A stretch of 64,000 bases of DNA from Saccharicrinis sp963666825 (GTDB lineage Bacteria > Bacteroidota > Bacteroidia > Bacteroidales > Marinilabiliaceae). The stretch is taken from the NCBI GenBank assembly GCA_963666825.2, contig OY763044.2:2232001-2296000 (forward strand), read 5' to 3'. The notes under the pieces were generated by a model, which was given only the letters and a program-made list of their open reading frames with translations, made no database searches and had not been told where the DNA came from. Made by a program: the position numbers and the translations under genes. Shown piece after piece: positions 33,791 through 43,650 of the stretch. The number at the start of each line of letters is the position of its first letter. Position 1 is the stretch's first letter.

Positions 33791-35641
33791 TTATTTCTGC
33801 TCGTCTTTCTCCATTTGATCTTTTAGAGCTTGTAAGCTAGAAATATCACCTAATGTAGTCTTTTCTAAGTTATCTTTCAACTTCTTCACGCCTTTTTTAG
33901 TAGTTTTTGCTTGAGAAGCCTTTTCAGTTTCTTCAACTACTTTTTTCTCATCCTCAAAAACTCTTGAGTGTGAAAGAATTATACGTTTTGACGCTTTATT
34001 AAATTCGATTACTTTAAAATCTAATTTTTCATCAACTTTAGCTTGAGTTCCATCCTCTTTAACTAAATGACGTGGAGTAGCGAAACCTTCAACACCATAA
34101 GGAAGTGCAATTACAGCTCCTTTGTCGAATAATTCCATGATAGTACCTTCGTGTACAGAATCAACAGTAAACATAGTTTCGAATACATCCCAAGGGTTTT
34201 CTTCTAACTGCTTGTGACCTAAACTTAATCTTCTGTTTTCTTTGTCGATTTCTAAAACAACAACATCAATTACATCACCAATTGAAGTAAATTCTGCTGG
34301 ATGCTTAATTTTCTTAGTCCAAGAAAGATCAGAAATGTGAATTAATCCATCAATTCCTTCTTCAATTTCTACAAATACACCAAAGTTTGTAAAGTTACGA
34401 ACTTTTGCTTTGTGCTTAGATCCAACTGCGTAACTAGCTTCAATATTCTCCCATGGATCAGCTTTTAATTGCTTAATACCTAGAGACATTTTACGCTCAT
34501 CACGATCTAAAGTAAGAATAGTTGCTTCTACATCATCACCTACTTTTAAGAAATCCTGAGCACTTCTTAAGTGTTGAGACCATGACATTTCAGAAACGTG
34601 GATTAAACCTTCAACACCTGGAGCAATTTCTACAAAAGCACCATAGTCAGCCATAACAACTACTTTTCCTTTTACAGTATCACCAACTTTAAGCGCTGCG
34701 TCTAATGAATCCCAAGGATGAGATGTTAATTGTTTCAATCCTAATGCAATACGTTTTTTCTCATCATCAAAATCAAGAATTACAACATTTAATTTTTGAT
34801 CTAGTTGAACGATTTCTTCTGGATGAGTTACGCGACCCCAAGATAAGTCTGTGATGTGGATAAGTCCGTCCACTCCACCAAGGTCGATAAACACCCCGTA
34901 AGAAGTAATGTTTTTAACAGTTCCCTCAAGAACTTGTCCTTTTTCAAGCTTAGAAATAATATCTTTTTTCTGTTGCTCAAGTTCAGCTTCAATAAGAGCT
35001 TTGTGAGATACAACAACGTTTTTAAATTCAGGATTAATTTTCACAACCTTGAATTCCATTGTTTTACCTACATACATATCGTAGTCACGAATAGGTTTCA
35101 CATCGATTTGTGAACCTGGTAAGAAAGCCTCAATACCAAATACATCTACAATCATACCACCTTTAGTACGACACTTAATGTATCCTTTGATAACTTCATC
35201 ATTTTCTAATGCAGCATTAACTCTATCCCAAGAACGTAATGCACGTGCTTTTTTGTGAGAAAGTACTAATTGACCTTTTTTGTCTTCTTGACTTTCTACA
35301 TAAACTTCAACTTTATCGCCAACTGCTAATTCAGGATTATATCTGAATTCATTTCTAGAAATAATACCGTCAGACTTAAAGCCAATGTTTATTACAACTT
35401 CTCTTTTATTTAATGCAATAACTTCTCCTTCGATTACTTCTTTCTCTGAAATAGTAGAAAGAGTTTTGTCATACATTTTTTCTAGATCTTCTTTTGATCC
35501 AGTTTTTCCAAATACTTCTCCCTTTTCAAACTCATCCCAATCAAAGTTTGCGTCAGAAGTTGTTGCAGTAACGTTCACTGCTTCGTTTTTTAATTCAGGT
35601 TTTTCATTTAATTCCTGAGCATTTTCATTTAATTCACTCAT
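33791..35641 (-). CDS. rpsA: 30S ribosomal protein S1
   Basis: The 616-aa protein has six S1 (OB-fold) repeats. The first two are diverged (about 60-210); the others have the typical GxVKxxxxYGxFVDLGGVxGLIHxSxLSW pattern, e.g. GVFIDLGGVDGLIHITDLSW and GVFVEIEEGIDGLIHISDLS. A charged C-terminal tail (about 560-616) rich in Lys/Glu follows. It binds mRNA and the 30S subunit; in this phylum, where Shine-Dalgarno sequences are rare, S1-assisted initiation matters more. A TACTTTTG -7 candidate lies at 35694-35701. It is transcribed upstream of the STAS-rnz pair. Confidence 0.95.
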   Translation of the reverse strand: MSELNENAQELNEKPELKNEAVNVTATTSDANFDWDEFEKGEVFGKTGSKEDLEKMYDKTLSTISEKEVIEGEVIALNKREVVINIGFKSDGIISRNEFRYNPELAVGDKVEVYVESQEDKKGQLVLSHKKARALRSWDRVNAALENDEVIKGYIKCRTKGGMIVDVFGIEAFLPGSQIDVKPIRDYDMYVGKTMEFKVVKINPEFKNVVVSHKALIEAELEQQKKDIISKLEKGQVLEGTVKNITSYGVFIDLGGVDGLIHITDLSWGRVTHPEEIVQLDQKLNVVILDFDDEKKRIALGLKQLTSHPWDSLDAALKVGDTVKGKVVVMADYGAFVEIAPGVEGLIHVSEMSWSQHLRSAQDFLKVGDDVEATILTLDRDERKMSLGIKQLKADPWENIEASYAVGSKHKAKVRNFTNFGVFVEIEEGIDGLIHISDLSWTKKIKHPAEFTSIGDVIDVVVLEIDKENRRLSLGHKQLEENPWDVFETMFTVDSVHEGTIMELFDKGAVIALPYGVEGFATPRHLVKEDGTQAKVDEKLDFKVIEFNKASKRIILSHSRVFEDEKKVVEETEKASQAKTTKKGVKKLKDNLEKTTLGDISSLQALKDQMEKDEQK

Positions 35642-35693
35642 TGTAAATCAATCAATTACTAGTTGTTAGACATTATATTTTTAAAAACAGGTG

Positions 35694-35701
35694 CAAAAGT
35701 A
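35694..35701 (-). promoter_or_regulatory. -7 element upstream of rpsA
   Basis: TACTTTTG on the minus strand, with a TTTG about 23 nt further upstream (slightly long spacing). The rest of the 35642-36018 gap is AT-rich with no gene. Confidence 0.45.
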
Positions 35702-35953
35702 CTAACTTTTTATTAATTAAGTCTCAAACTTTTGCAATTATTTCATCCAATTTCGCTAAATAAAAACAAATAGTCAAGAGGCATTATAAATATCCAACCG
35801 CTGACTAATACAAAGTGGACTTAAAATTCTATTTTTTACATTAGAAACATAATTCCTAAATTATCAATAACTTTAAGTATTAAATTCATTACTCCAGATA
35901 ATAACTACGTATATTAATAAATATGTATTTATTTTAAAATTCAGAAAAATACT

Positions 35954-35961
35954 TACATTTG
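35954..35961 (+). promoter_or_regulatory. -7 element upstream of ugd
   Basis: TACATTTG 57 bp before the ATG. The -33 region (about 35930-35935) is T-rich but lacks a clear TTG. Confidence 0.45.
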
Positions 35962-36018
35962 GTTTTTGGTTAATAGAAATCATACATACCTAATTTATAA
36001 ATATTAAACTTTATTCAA

Positions 36019-37347
36019 ATGAAAATATCTATTGTTGGAACCGGATATGTAGGACTAGTATCAGGAACATGTTTTGCAGATGTAGGTGTAAGCGTAACTT
36101 GCGTTGATATTGATGAAAAGAAAATTGAAAACCTAAAGAACGGTATAATTCCTATATACGAACCGGGTCTTGAAACAATGGTTCATGATAACATTGAGAA
36201 AGGAAGGTTATTTTTTACTACAAGCATAAAAGAATCTCTTGAGAATACAGATGTTGTATTCATTGCAGTTGGAACTCCTCCTGATGAAGATGGAAGTGCA
36301 GATTTAAAATATGTACTGGAGGTTGCTCGTCAAATTGGTAGAAACATTGATCATTATATGGTTATTGTAACTAAAAGTACAGTACCAATTGGAACTGCTC
36401 AAAAAGTTAAAGCTGCCATTAATGACGAAATTGAAAAAAGAGGAACTCAGATTGAGTTTGACGTTGCTTCAAATCCAGAATTTTTAAAAGAAGGAAATGC
36501 TATTGAAGATTTCTTAAAACCTGATAGAATAGTAGTAGGAACAGAATCAGAAAGAGCAGAAAAAACAATGCAACGCTTATATAAGCCATTCCTTTTAAAT
36601 GGACACCCTATCATCTTCATGGATATTCCATCATCTGAAATGACTAAATATGCAGCAAACTCAATGTTAGCAACAAAAATTAGCTTCATGAATGATATGG
36701 CTAACCTTTGTGAAATTGTTGGTGCTGATATTACTTCTGTAAGAAAAGGAATAGGGTCAGATGCGAGAATTGGAAATAAATTTATTTATGCTGGAGCTGG
36801 ATATGGTGGTTCTTGTTTCCCTAAAGATGTTAAAGCAATAATTAAAACAGCTGACGACAATGCCTATAAATTAAGACTTCTTCAGGCTGTTGAAGATGTA
36901 AATAATGACCAAAAACTTGTTCTTGTAAAGAAAATTAAAGAAGAGTTTGGAAGCAATTTAGAAAATAAAACATTTGCACTATGGGGATTATCTTTTAAAC
37001 CAAAAACAGATGATATGCGTGAAGCTCCTGCCTTAGTTTTAATAGAAGAACTTTTAAAAATGGGTGCAAAAGTTAAAGCTTATGATCCTGTGGCAATTGA
37101 AGAAGCTAAAAGAATTTTAGGTGATAAGATTGAATATGGTAATGACCCTTATGAAGTTTTAATTGATGCTGAAGCATTAGTTGTTATAACTGAATGGCCT
37201 GAATTTAGGATTCCAAATTATAAAGTTTTAGAGAAGCTTCTTAAAAATAAAATCATTTTTGATGGTCGTAATATTTATGATCCTGAAGAAATAGTAGAAA
37301 ATGGTTTTACTTACTACAGCATTGGTAGAAAGCCATTAAGACCATAA
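36019..37347 (+). CDS. ugd: UDP-glucose 6-dehydrogenase
   Basis: The 442-aa enzyme oxidises UDP-glucose to UDP-glucuronate with two NAD+. The Rossmann motif GTGYVGLVSG opens the protein. The catalytic Cys lies in AGYGGSCFPKDVKA (about residues 258-271), with the conserved Lys/Asp nearby, and the UDP-binding C-terminal domain begins near residue 320 (FALWGLSFKPKTDDMREAPA). It feeds the UDP-glucuronate decarboxylase encoded next, which points to UDP-xylose for surface polysaccharide. A terminator-like hairpin separates the two genes. Confidence 0.95.
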   Translation: MKISIVGTGYVGLVSGTCFADVGVSVTCVDIDEKKIENLKNGIIPIYEPGLETMVHDNIEKGRLFFTTSIKESLENTDVVFIAVGTPPDEDGSADLKYVLEVARQIGRNIDHYMVIVTKSTVPIGTAQKVKAAINDEIEKRGTQIEFDVASNPEFLKEGNAIEDFLKPDRIVVGTESERAEKTMQRLYKPFLLNGHPIIFMDIPSSEMTKYAANSMLATKISFMNDMANLCEIVGADITSVRKGIGSDARIGNKFIYAGAGYGGSCFPKDVKAIIKTADDNAYKLRLLQAVEDVNNDQKLVLVKKIKEEFGSNLENKTFALWGLSFKPKTDDMREAPALVLIEELLKMGAKVKAYDPVAIEEAKRILGDKIEYGNDPYEVLIDAEALVVITEWPEFRIPNYKVLEKLLKNKIIFDGRNIYDPEEIVENGFTYYSIGRKPLRP

Positions 37348-37366
37348 TTCTAAAAGATTTTTTTAA

Positions 37367-37400
37367 CAAAAGTCAATTGAAACTCTTCAGTTGACTTTTG
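37367..37400 (+). terminator. Terminator after ugd
   Basis: A 15-bp stem (37367-37381 with 37386-37400, one G-U pair) ends in TTTTG TTTTAA. It would at least partly separate ugd from the following gene. Confidence 0.65.
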
Positions 37401-37476
37401 TTTTAATATCATTTATATTAATCCCCAAAACATTTGAATTAATCCTAATAATAATACAACAAAGGGTATATTATTG

Positions 37477-38424
37477 ATGAAAAGAATATTAGTAACTGGA
37501 GGTGCCGGTTTTATAGGTTCTCACTTATGTGAAAGATTATTGAACGAAGGAAATGAAGTAATTTGTTTAGACAACTACTTTACAGGATCAAAAACCAATG
37601 TAATTCACTTATTAGATAATCCTTACTTTGAATTAATCAGACACGATGTAACTCATCCTTTTTTTATTGAAGTGGATGAAATATTTAATTTAGCATGCCC
37701 TGCCTCACCTGTGCATTATCAGTTCAACTCCATAAAAACTATTAAAACATCAGTAATGGGAGCTATAAATATGCTTGGTCTTGCCAAGCGTATTAAAGCA
37801 AAAATACTACAGGCATCCACCTCTGAAGTATATGGAGATCCCGACGTCCATCCTCAAAAAGAAACTTATTGGGGAAATGTAAATCCTATCGGAATAAGAT
37901 CCTGTTATGACGAAGGTAAGAGATGTGCTGAAAGCTTATTCTTTAACTATCATCAGCAAAATAATGTAGATATTAAAGTAATAAGAATCTTCAACACCTA
38001 TGGCCCAAGAATGAATCCGAATGACGGACGTGTAGTTTCTAATTTTATTGTTCAGGCTCTAAAAGGTGAAGATATTACCATTTTCGGTAACGGTCAACAA
38101 ACCAGAAGCTTCCAATACGTAAATGATCTAGTTGAGGGAATGACTAGAATGATGAATTCAAGAAAAGAATTTCTGGGTCCAGTAAACATTGGAAATCCAA
38201 ATGAATTCACCATGCTGGAACTAGCAGAACAAGTAATTGAATTAACCAATTCAAAATCTAAATTAACTTTCTTACCCCTTCCTGCTGATGATCCTACTCA
38301 ACGTCAACCTGATATTTCATTAGCACAAAAAGAACTTAATAATTGGGAGCCCAAAGTTCAACTAAAAGAAGGTTTAACTAAAACCATTGAATATTTCGAT
38401 AAATTATTAACAAACTCTTATTAA
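37477..38424 (+). CDS. uxs: UDP-glucuronate decarboxylase (UDP-xylose synthase)
   Basis: This 315-aa extended SDR has NAD-binding GGAGFIGSHL at the N-terminus, the YxxxK catalytic pair in SCYDEGKR (about residue 145), and the family segments ASTSEVYGDPDVHPQKE and RIFNTYGPRM. It decarboxylates UDP-glucuronate to UDP-xylose, using the product of the preceding ugd. The start is the ATG at 37477 (MKRILVTGG); the in-frame TTG at 37474 is an unlikely start. It is followed by a decayed rfbA fragment rather than another intact sugar gene. Confidence 0.92.
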   Translation: MKRILVTGGAGFIGSHLCERLLNEGNEVICLDNYFTGSKTNVIHLLDNPYFELIRHDVTHPFFIEVDEIFNLACPASPVHYQFNSIKTIKTSVMGAINMLGLAKRIKAKILQASTSEVYGDPDVHPQKETYWGNVNPIGIRSCYDEGKRCAESLFFNYHQQNNVDIKVIRIFNTYGPRMNPNDGRVVSNFIVQALKGEDITIFGNGQQTRSFQYVNDLVEGMTRMMNSRKEFLGPVNIGNPNEFTMLELAEQVIELTNSKSKLTFLPLPADDPTQRQPDISLAQKELNNWEPKVQLKEGLTKTIEYFDKLLTNSY

Positions 38425-38438
38425 CAAGAACTAGTAAT

Positions 38439-38580
38439 ATGTCAAAATAAAAAGGAATCATTCTTGCCCAAAATTTAGGAACAAGACTATAATTTAAGGC
38501 AAAGCATTTCTAAACAAATTATTCCCATAAATAATAAACCGATTATCTATTATCGATTTAATGCATGTAATAATAAAAGA
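38439..38580 (+). pseudogene. Decayed 5' fragment of glucose-1-phosphate thymidylyltransferase
   Basis: Conceptual reading gives M-S-K-stop-KGIILAQNLGTRL, then after a 1-nt frame change YNLRQSISKQIIPINNKPII and YYRF. This follows the RfbA N-terminus (KGIILAGGSGTRLYPLTKAI, SKQIIPIYNKPMIYYPL) almost word for word. It has two in-frame stops, a frameshift and loss of everything after about residue 45. The G-G-S of the nucleotide-binding loop has become Q-N-L. It lies directly before rfbD, where a functional rfbA would be expected, so an ancestral dTDP-rhamnose cluster has eroded here. The rest of the gap to 38732 shows nothing recognisable. Confidence 0.8.
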
Positions 38581-38732
38581 GATACTATTTTTTTTAGCCA
38601 CCTCATATTTCATTTTTGTCTAAAAATGAATACGGAGCTTACATTAAAATAATTGCAAAGTAGATTACTATAATTTTCACATTAAATTATTTATTGTCTT
38701 TTTAACACTCTAAATATCTAATTAAACATTAA

Positions 38733-39611
38733 ATGACAAGAATTTTAATTACAGGTAGTAAAGGTCAACTTGGACAATGTTTTCAGTCATTAAAAAACTC
38801 TTATCCTGAATTCGATTTAACTTTTACCGATATTGACGAATTAGATATATGTAGTATTGAAAAAATACGTGAATTTTTATCACAAAACTCCTTTAACTAT
38901 ATCATTAACTGCGCTGCATACACTGCTGTTGACAAAGCCGAGAGTGATAAAACACTTTGTATGTTATTAAATATTGATGGAGTAAAAAACATAGCTATCT
39001 CTGCAACAGAACACAATATTCCTGTGATTCACATTTCAACCGACTATGTTTTTGATGGGAATTCTTTTAAACCATACACTGAAACTGATTATGCTGTACC
39101 AAACTCATACTATGGTCAAACAAAACTCTTAGGAGAAAAGTTACTTTCAGAAGAGCAACCAAACTCCATGATATTCAGAACATCATGGTTATATTCAGAA
39201 TTTGGAAATAATTTCGTTAAGACAATGATAAGATTAGGCAAAGAACGTGAAATCTTAAGAGTTGTTGCCGATCAAGTAGGCACACCTACATATGCACTTG
39301 ATTTAGCTGAAGGAATTTTAAATATAATTTCCAAAATTGAAAAGAAAACAGTTAAATTTACACCTGGTATATATCATTTTAGTAATGAAGGTGTTTGTAG
39401 TTGGTATGATTTTACAATTAATATACATCAGTTAATGGGTATAGATTGTAAAATTCAGCCTATTGGCTCTAAAGAGTATCCTACTGCAGCACCAAGACCG
39501 TATTATAGTGTACTTAATAAAGCCAAAATAAAAACTACCTATAAGATAGAAATTCCATATTGGAGATTTAGTCTTGAAAAATGCTTACGTAAGTTAGCAA
39601 CCAGAAACTAA
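38733..39611 (+). CDS. rfbD: dTDP-4-dehydrorhamnose reductase
   Basis: The 292-aa SDR catalyses the last step of dTDP-L-rhamnose synthesis. NADPH motif TGSKGQLGQ at the N-terminus, the catalytic Thr/Tyr/Lys set in HISTDYVFDG and YYGQTKLLGE (about residues 128-137), and VVADQVGTPTYALDLA are all present. It looks intact although the neighbouring rfbA is a wreck and rfbB/rfbC are not in the window. Other copies elsewhere in the genome must supply dTDP-4-keto-rhamnose if it functions. The phosphosugar mutase gene follows after 21 bp. Confidence 0.92.
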   Translation: MTRILITGSKGQLGQCFQSLKNSYPEFDLTFTDIDELDICSIEKIREFLSQNSFNYIINCAAYTAVDKAESDKTLCMLLNIDGVKNIAISATEHNIPVIHISTDYVFDGNSFKPYTETDYAVPNSYYGQTKLLGEKLLSEEQPNSMIFRTSWLYSEFGNNFVKTMIRLGKEREILRVVADQVGTPTYALDLAEGILNIISKIEKKTVKFTPGIYHFSNEGVCSWYDFTINIHQLMGIDCKIQPIGSKEYPTAAPRPYYSVLNKAKIKTTYKIEIPYWRFSLEKCLRKLATRN

Positions 39612-39632
39612 AACTAATAACAGAAAAATAGA

Positions 39633-41384
39633 ATGGAAAACCAAGAATTATTGGCATTGGTAACAGAAAAAGCAAACCAATGGCTATCGGGAAATTACGA
39701 TGAAGAAACAAAGAAAGAAGTTTCTGAATTATTAAACAAAGAAGATAAAAGTGATCTAATAGATGCTTTCTATAAAGATTTAGAATTTGGTACAGGAGGT
39801 TTAAGAGGAATCATGGGACCTGGTTCTAACAGAATGAATATTTATACTGTAGGAGCAGCTACTCAAGGTTTAGCTAATTACTTAAATAGTCAGTTCTCCG
39901 ATCTAGATGAAATTAAAATATGTATTGGACATGACTGTAGAAATAATAGCAAAAAATTTGCTGAGATCTCTGCAAAAATCATGTCTGCAAATGGAATTAA
40001 AGCTTTATTGTTTGAAGATTTACGTCCCACTCCTGAAGTTTCATTTGTAATTCGTGAATTAGGTTGTCAAAGTGGTATCATCATAACCGCATCTCATAAC
40101 CCTAAAGAATACAATGGATTTAAAGCCTATTGGAACGATGGAGGTCAAATGATTGCTCCACATGACACTAATGTGATTGATGAAGTTCAAAAGATAAAAT
40201 CCGTTGATGAAATTAAATTTGATGGAAATGATGAATTGATTCAGATATTAGGTGAAGATATGGATAACAAATACTTGGCTAAAGTAAAATCTATATCTTT
40301 AGATACTGGTGCAATTGAAAGAAATAAAGATCTTAAAATTGTATACACTCCAATTCATGGTACTGGTGTTAAATTAATTCCTGATGCACTAAAATTATAC
40401 GGATTTACAAATATCATTAACATTCCTGAACAGGATGTTGTGAGTGGCGATTTCCCTACTGTAGTATCTCCTAATCCAGAGGAACCAGCTGCTTTAAAAA
40501 TGGCAGTGAATAAAGCAACAGAAATTGATGCTGATCTTGTAATGGCCTCTGACCCAGATGCTGACCGCCTTGGTATTGCCTGTAAAAATGAAAAAGGAGA
40601 GTTTATTCTTTTAAATGGTAACCAAACTGCCTTACTCTTAACATGGTATATGGTTAAAAGATGGAAAGAAAACAATCTTTTAACAGGTAAAGAATTTATC
40701 GTAAAAACAATTGTTACCAGTGAATTACTTAAAGAAATTGCAATCAAAAATGAGATTGAATATTTCGATGTATTTACTGGTTTTAAGTGGATTGCAGACA
40801 AAATCAAAAGCTACGAAGGTGAGAAAAAATACATCTGTGGTGGTGAAGAAAGCTATGGATTTTTACCAGGCGACTATGTAAGAGATAAAGATGCAGTAGC
40901 TTCATGCGCAATGTTTGCTGAAATAGCAGCATGGGCAAAAGACAATAATATTACATTATTTGAACTTCTTCAGAATATTTACCTTGAGTATGGATTTTCT
41001 AAAGAAAAAATGATTTATATTGTTCGTAAAGGAAAATCAGGTGCTGATGAAATCCAACAGATAATGAAAGATTTCAGAGAAAATCCTCCAATTGAATTAG
41101 CCGGATCTAAAGTATCAATTGTTAAAGATTATGCGGTTTTAAAAGCATTTAATAAAATTGACAATACTGAATCTGAAATTGATTTACCTACAACTTCTAA
41201 TGTACTTCAATTCTTTACAGAAGACGGATCTAAAATAAGTGTTCGTCCTTCAGGAACTGAACCAAAAATCAAATTCTACTTTGAAGTAAAAGGGGAAATG
41301 AAGGATAAAAATGAATACTATGCTGCTGATGCAAAAGCGGAAGAAAAAATTAATGCAATTGTAAAAGATTTGAAAATCGATTAA
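39633..41384 (+). CDS. Phosphoglucomutase/phosphomannomutase family protein
   Basis: The 583-aa phosphohexomutase interconverts hexose 1- and 6-phosphates, supplying sugar-nucleotide synthesis. Phosphoserine loop TASHNPKEYNGFKAYW (active Ser at about residue 153), metal loop DPDADRLGIA, sugar-binding loop GGEESYGFLPGD and C-terminal phosphate-binding SVRPSGTEPKIKFY are all intact. Length and the N-terminal extension match the PgcA/phosphosugar mutase group with broad substrate range. It is co-transcribed with rfbD, and a strong terminator follows. Confidence 0.93.
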   Translation: MENQELLALVTEKANQWLSGNYDEETKKEVSELLNKEDKSDLIDAFYKDLEFGTGGLRGIMGPGSNRMNIYTVGAATQGLANYLNSQFSDLDEIKICIGHDCRNNSKKFAEISAKIMSANGIKALLFEDLRPTPEVSFVIRELGCQSGIIITASHNPKEYNGFKAYWNDGGQMIAPHDTNVIDEVQKIKSVDEIKFDGNDELIQILGEDMDNKYLAKVKSISLDTGAIERNKDLKIVYTPIHGTGVKLIPDALKLYGFTNIINIPEQDVVSGDFPTVVSPNPEEPAALKMAVNKATEIDADLVMASDPDADRLGIACKNEKGEFILLNGNQTALLLTWYMVKRWKENNLLTGKEFIVKTIVTSELLKEIAIKNEIEYFDVFTGFKWIADKIKSYEGEKKYICGGEESYGFLPGDYVRDKDAVASCAMFAEIAAWAKDNNITLFELLQNIYLEYGFSKEKMIYIVRKGKSGADEIQQIMKDFRENPPIELAGSKVSIVKDYAVLKAFNKIDNTESEIDLPTTSNVLQFFTEDGSKISVRPSGTEPKIKFYFEVKGEMKDKNEYYAADAKAEEKINAIVKDLKID

Positions 41385-41412
41385 TACTTCAATATGTTTA
41401 TAAAAGCAAAGA

Positions 41413-41432
41413 GGGTGTCATTTTAGACACCC
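41413..41432 (+). terminator. Terminator after the phosphosugar mutase gene
   Basis: GGGTGTC (41413-41419) and GACACCC (41426-41432) with a 6-nt loop and a run of seven T. Confidence 0.8.
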
Positions 41433-41437
41433 TTTTT

Positions 41438-42859
41438 TTATTCAAAATATTCATCTTTAAAATTAACCAGATATAACTTATCAGTACATCGGGTAAAAGC
41501 AGTATAAAGCCAACGATAATAATCTTTATTTATATTTTCTTCGGGAACATAACCCGGATCCACAAATACAACTTTCCATTGCCCTCCTTGCGCTTTATGA
41601 CATGTCATTGCGTAGGCAAATTTAACCTGCAATGCATTATAATACTCATTATTTTTAACTGCTTCATATTGTTTTCTTTTAGGATTTAAATCTTCATAGT
41701 CCTTCATTACTTCATAAAAAAAAAATTCCTGCTCTTTCTGAGATAAACCTGGAGTATCAGCATTTAATGCATCTAAGATCAATTTCACATCAACTTCCAA
41801 TTCTTTATAATCTAACAATCGAATAGTACAATTAACAAAACGTTTTTCATACAATTCTTCATATCCTTTTATTCTTACTATTTCTGCTATATCACCATTT
41901 GCAATAAAATCTACTTCCTTATTATTTTTTAACCAATAGTAATTATTCTTTACCACCAAGATATAATCTCCAACAGAAAGCTCTTCCTCTTTATATAAAA
42001 TAGAATTACGAATTCCTTTATTATATAAATTAGTTCTTTTATTAGATCGGTTTACAATTAGGGTTTCATCCATCCCTATTGAATCATAGGCATTATTAAT
42101 TTCTTCAATAAGCTCCTCTCCTGTTATCTTCTTAATGTCATCAAATCCTTCTAATGAAAATTTTGGCACATCATCTATTATCATCTCAGACTCTATATTA
42201 TTCCTTAACTTAGAAGCATTATTAAGGATACCACTTTCTTTTGTCTGTCTAACGATATCAGTCAAATAACATGAGAATATTGATAGCCCATAATAATTAA
42301 GCATATCAATATCCAATGCTGGACTCTCTGAGTTCCCAATTGGGGGAAGCTGAGCTGAATCACCAATTAAAACCAATCTACAGTTCTTACTTTCATAAAC
42401 AAAATTCAAAAGGTCTTCAAGTAAATTTCCACTTCCAAAACTTGTATATTCATAGCTGGCACCAGAAATCATTGAAGCTTCATCCACAAAAAAAATGGTA
42501 TCGGGTTTAAAATTTTTATTTAAATTAAAATTACCAAATCCATCTTTTGCAGATATCTGACGATAAATAACTTTATGAATAGTGTATGCAGACATTTTTG
42601 CATAACCAGAAAACACCTTGGCAGCTCTACCTGTTGGAGCCATTAATATTTGTCTAAAATTTAGTTCCTCCAGTGTTGATACTATAGAACTTATCAAAGA
42701 AGTTTTACCTGTACCTGCATATCCTTTTAATAAAAAGACAGGTTTTTCATCCGTTGAGGTAAGAAAATCAACAAAAGTTTCAATCGCCAATTCCTGAGAC
42801 CCTGTGGGAATATGCTCAAAATGAGCTTTAATACTACTTATTATGTGATTATTTAACAT
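41438..42859 (-). CDS. RecD2-like ATP-dependent DNA helicase
   Basis: The 473-aa superfamily-1 helicase has Walker A FLLKGYAGTGKTSLI (about residues 41-55), motif II FFVDEASMIS, motif III LIGDSAQLPPIG and the C-terminal UvrD_C_2 motif AMTCHKAQGGQWKVVFVD. The motif set is closest to RecD-type helicases but lacks the N-terminal extension of full RecD2, so it is a short Bacteroidota form. It probably acts in replication or repair as a 5'-3' helicase. It stands alone and converges on the mutase gene. Confidence 0.85.
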   Translation of the reverse strand: MLNNHIISSIKAHFEHIPTGSQELAIETFVDFLTSTDEKPVFLLKGYAGTGKTSLISSIVSTLEELNFRQILMAPTGRAAKVFSGYAKMSAYTIHKVIYRQISAKDGFGNFNLNKNFKPDTIFFVDEASMISGASYEYTSFGSGNLLEDLLNFVYESKNCRLVLIGDSAQLPPIGNSESPALDIDMLNYYGLSIFSCYLTDIVRQTKESGILNNASKLRNNIESEMIIDDVPKFSLEGFDDIKKITGEELIEEINNAYDSIGMDETLIVNRSNKRTNLYNKGIRNSILYKEEELSVGDYILVVKNNYYWLKNNKEVDFIANGDIAEIVRIKGYEELYEKRFVNCTIRLLDYKELEVDVKLILDALNADTPGLSQKEQEFFFYEVMKDYEDLNPKRKQYEAVKNNEYYNALQVKFAYAMTCHKAQGGQWKVVFVDPGYVPEENINKDYYRWLYTAFTRCTDKLYLVNFKDEYFE

Positions 42860-42949
42860 TATTTCTTAATAAATAATAGAATCAAAATTCAAAATTTGAT
42901 TTTTTTTTTAAATTTGTGCATTCAAACTAATACAAAAATCTGTAAAATA

Positions 42950-43579
42950 ATGAAAACAGTAATTCAAATCGTACTTCTTATTGCAATTGTTGGTTTAGCA
43001 TATTTGTGTTATGATAGTATCAATAGTGTAATTGAGTTTAAGAGAGTTTATCAAGTTCGTACAGACGCAAATATTGAAAAACTTAAAGACATCAGAACTG
43101 CACAGGTTGCTTTCAAATCGCAATATGATAAATATACTGGAAGTTTTGATTCTTTAATCAACTTTGTAAAATCAGATTCATTAAAACTTGTAAAGAAAGA
43201 AGGTAGTTTAACTGACGAACAAGTTGCAGAAGGAATGACTGAAGAAAAAGCATTATCGTTAGGAATGATCAAACGTGATACTATTTTAGTTAGTGTTCTT
43301 GATTCTTTATTTGGAAAAAAATACCCAATTGATTCTTTGAAGTTCGTTCCATTCGTTCAAAACGAAGAATATGAAATGGGTGCTGGTATTGTTCAAACTG
43401 GATCTGGTGTAAAAGTTCAAGTTTTTGAAGCTAAAGTACACAATAACGTTTACCTTGACGGATTAGAAGAACAAGAAATTATTAACTTAAATGACAAGGC
43501 TCGTAAACTTGAAAGATATCCAGGTTTAAAAGTTGGTTCATTAGAAGAAACAAACAACAACGCTGGTAACTGGGAATAG
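42950..43579 (+). CDS. Conserved hypothetical protein with one N-terminal membrane helix
   Basis: The 209-aa protein starts MKTVIQIVLLIAIVGLAYLC, a signal anchor, followed by a periplasmic region with a helical FKRVYQVRTDANIEKLKD segment and a later beta-rich half. The ATG at 42950 is chosen because the longer reading from 42896 adds residues with no membrane-protein logic. I recognise the pattern as a widespread Bacteroidota protein of unknown role, but cannot name a domain. It precedes the DUF3822 gene by 71 bp and may be co-transcribed with it. Confidence 0.75.
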   Translation: MKTVIQIVLLIAIVGLAYLCYDSINSVIEFKRVYQVRTDANIEKLKDIRTAQVAFKSQYDKYTGSFDSLINFVKSDSLKLVKKEGSLTDEQVAEGMTEEKALSLGMIKRDTILVSVLDSLFGKKYPIDSLKFVPFVQNEEYEMGAGIVQTGSGVKVQVFEAKVHNNVYLDGLEEQEIINLNDKARKLERYPGLKVGSLEETNNNAGNWE

Positions 43580-43650
43580 TATTTTACATTAGAGCAGAAT
43601 TAAGGATATAATCATCATTTAACAAACTGCATTAACGTAAAGTATTATAC

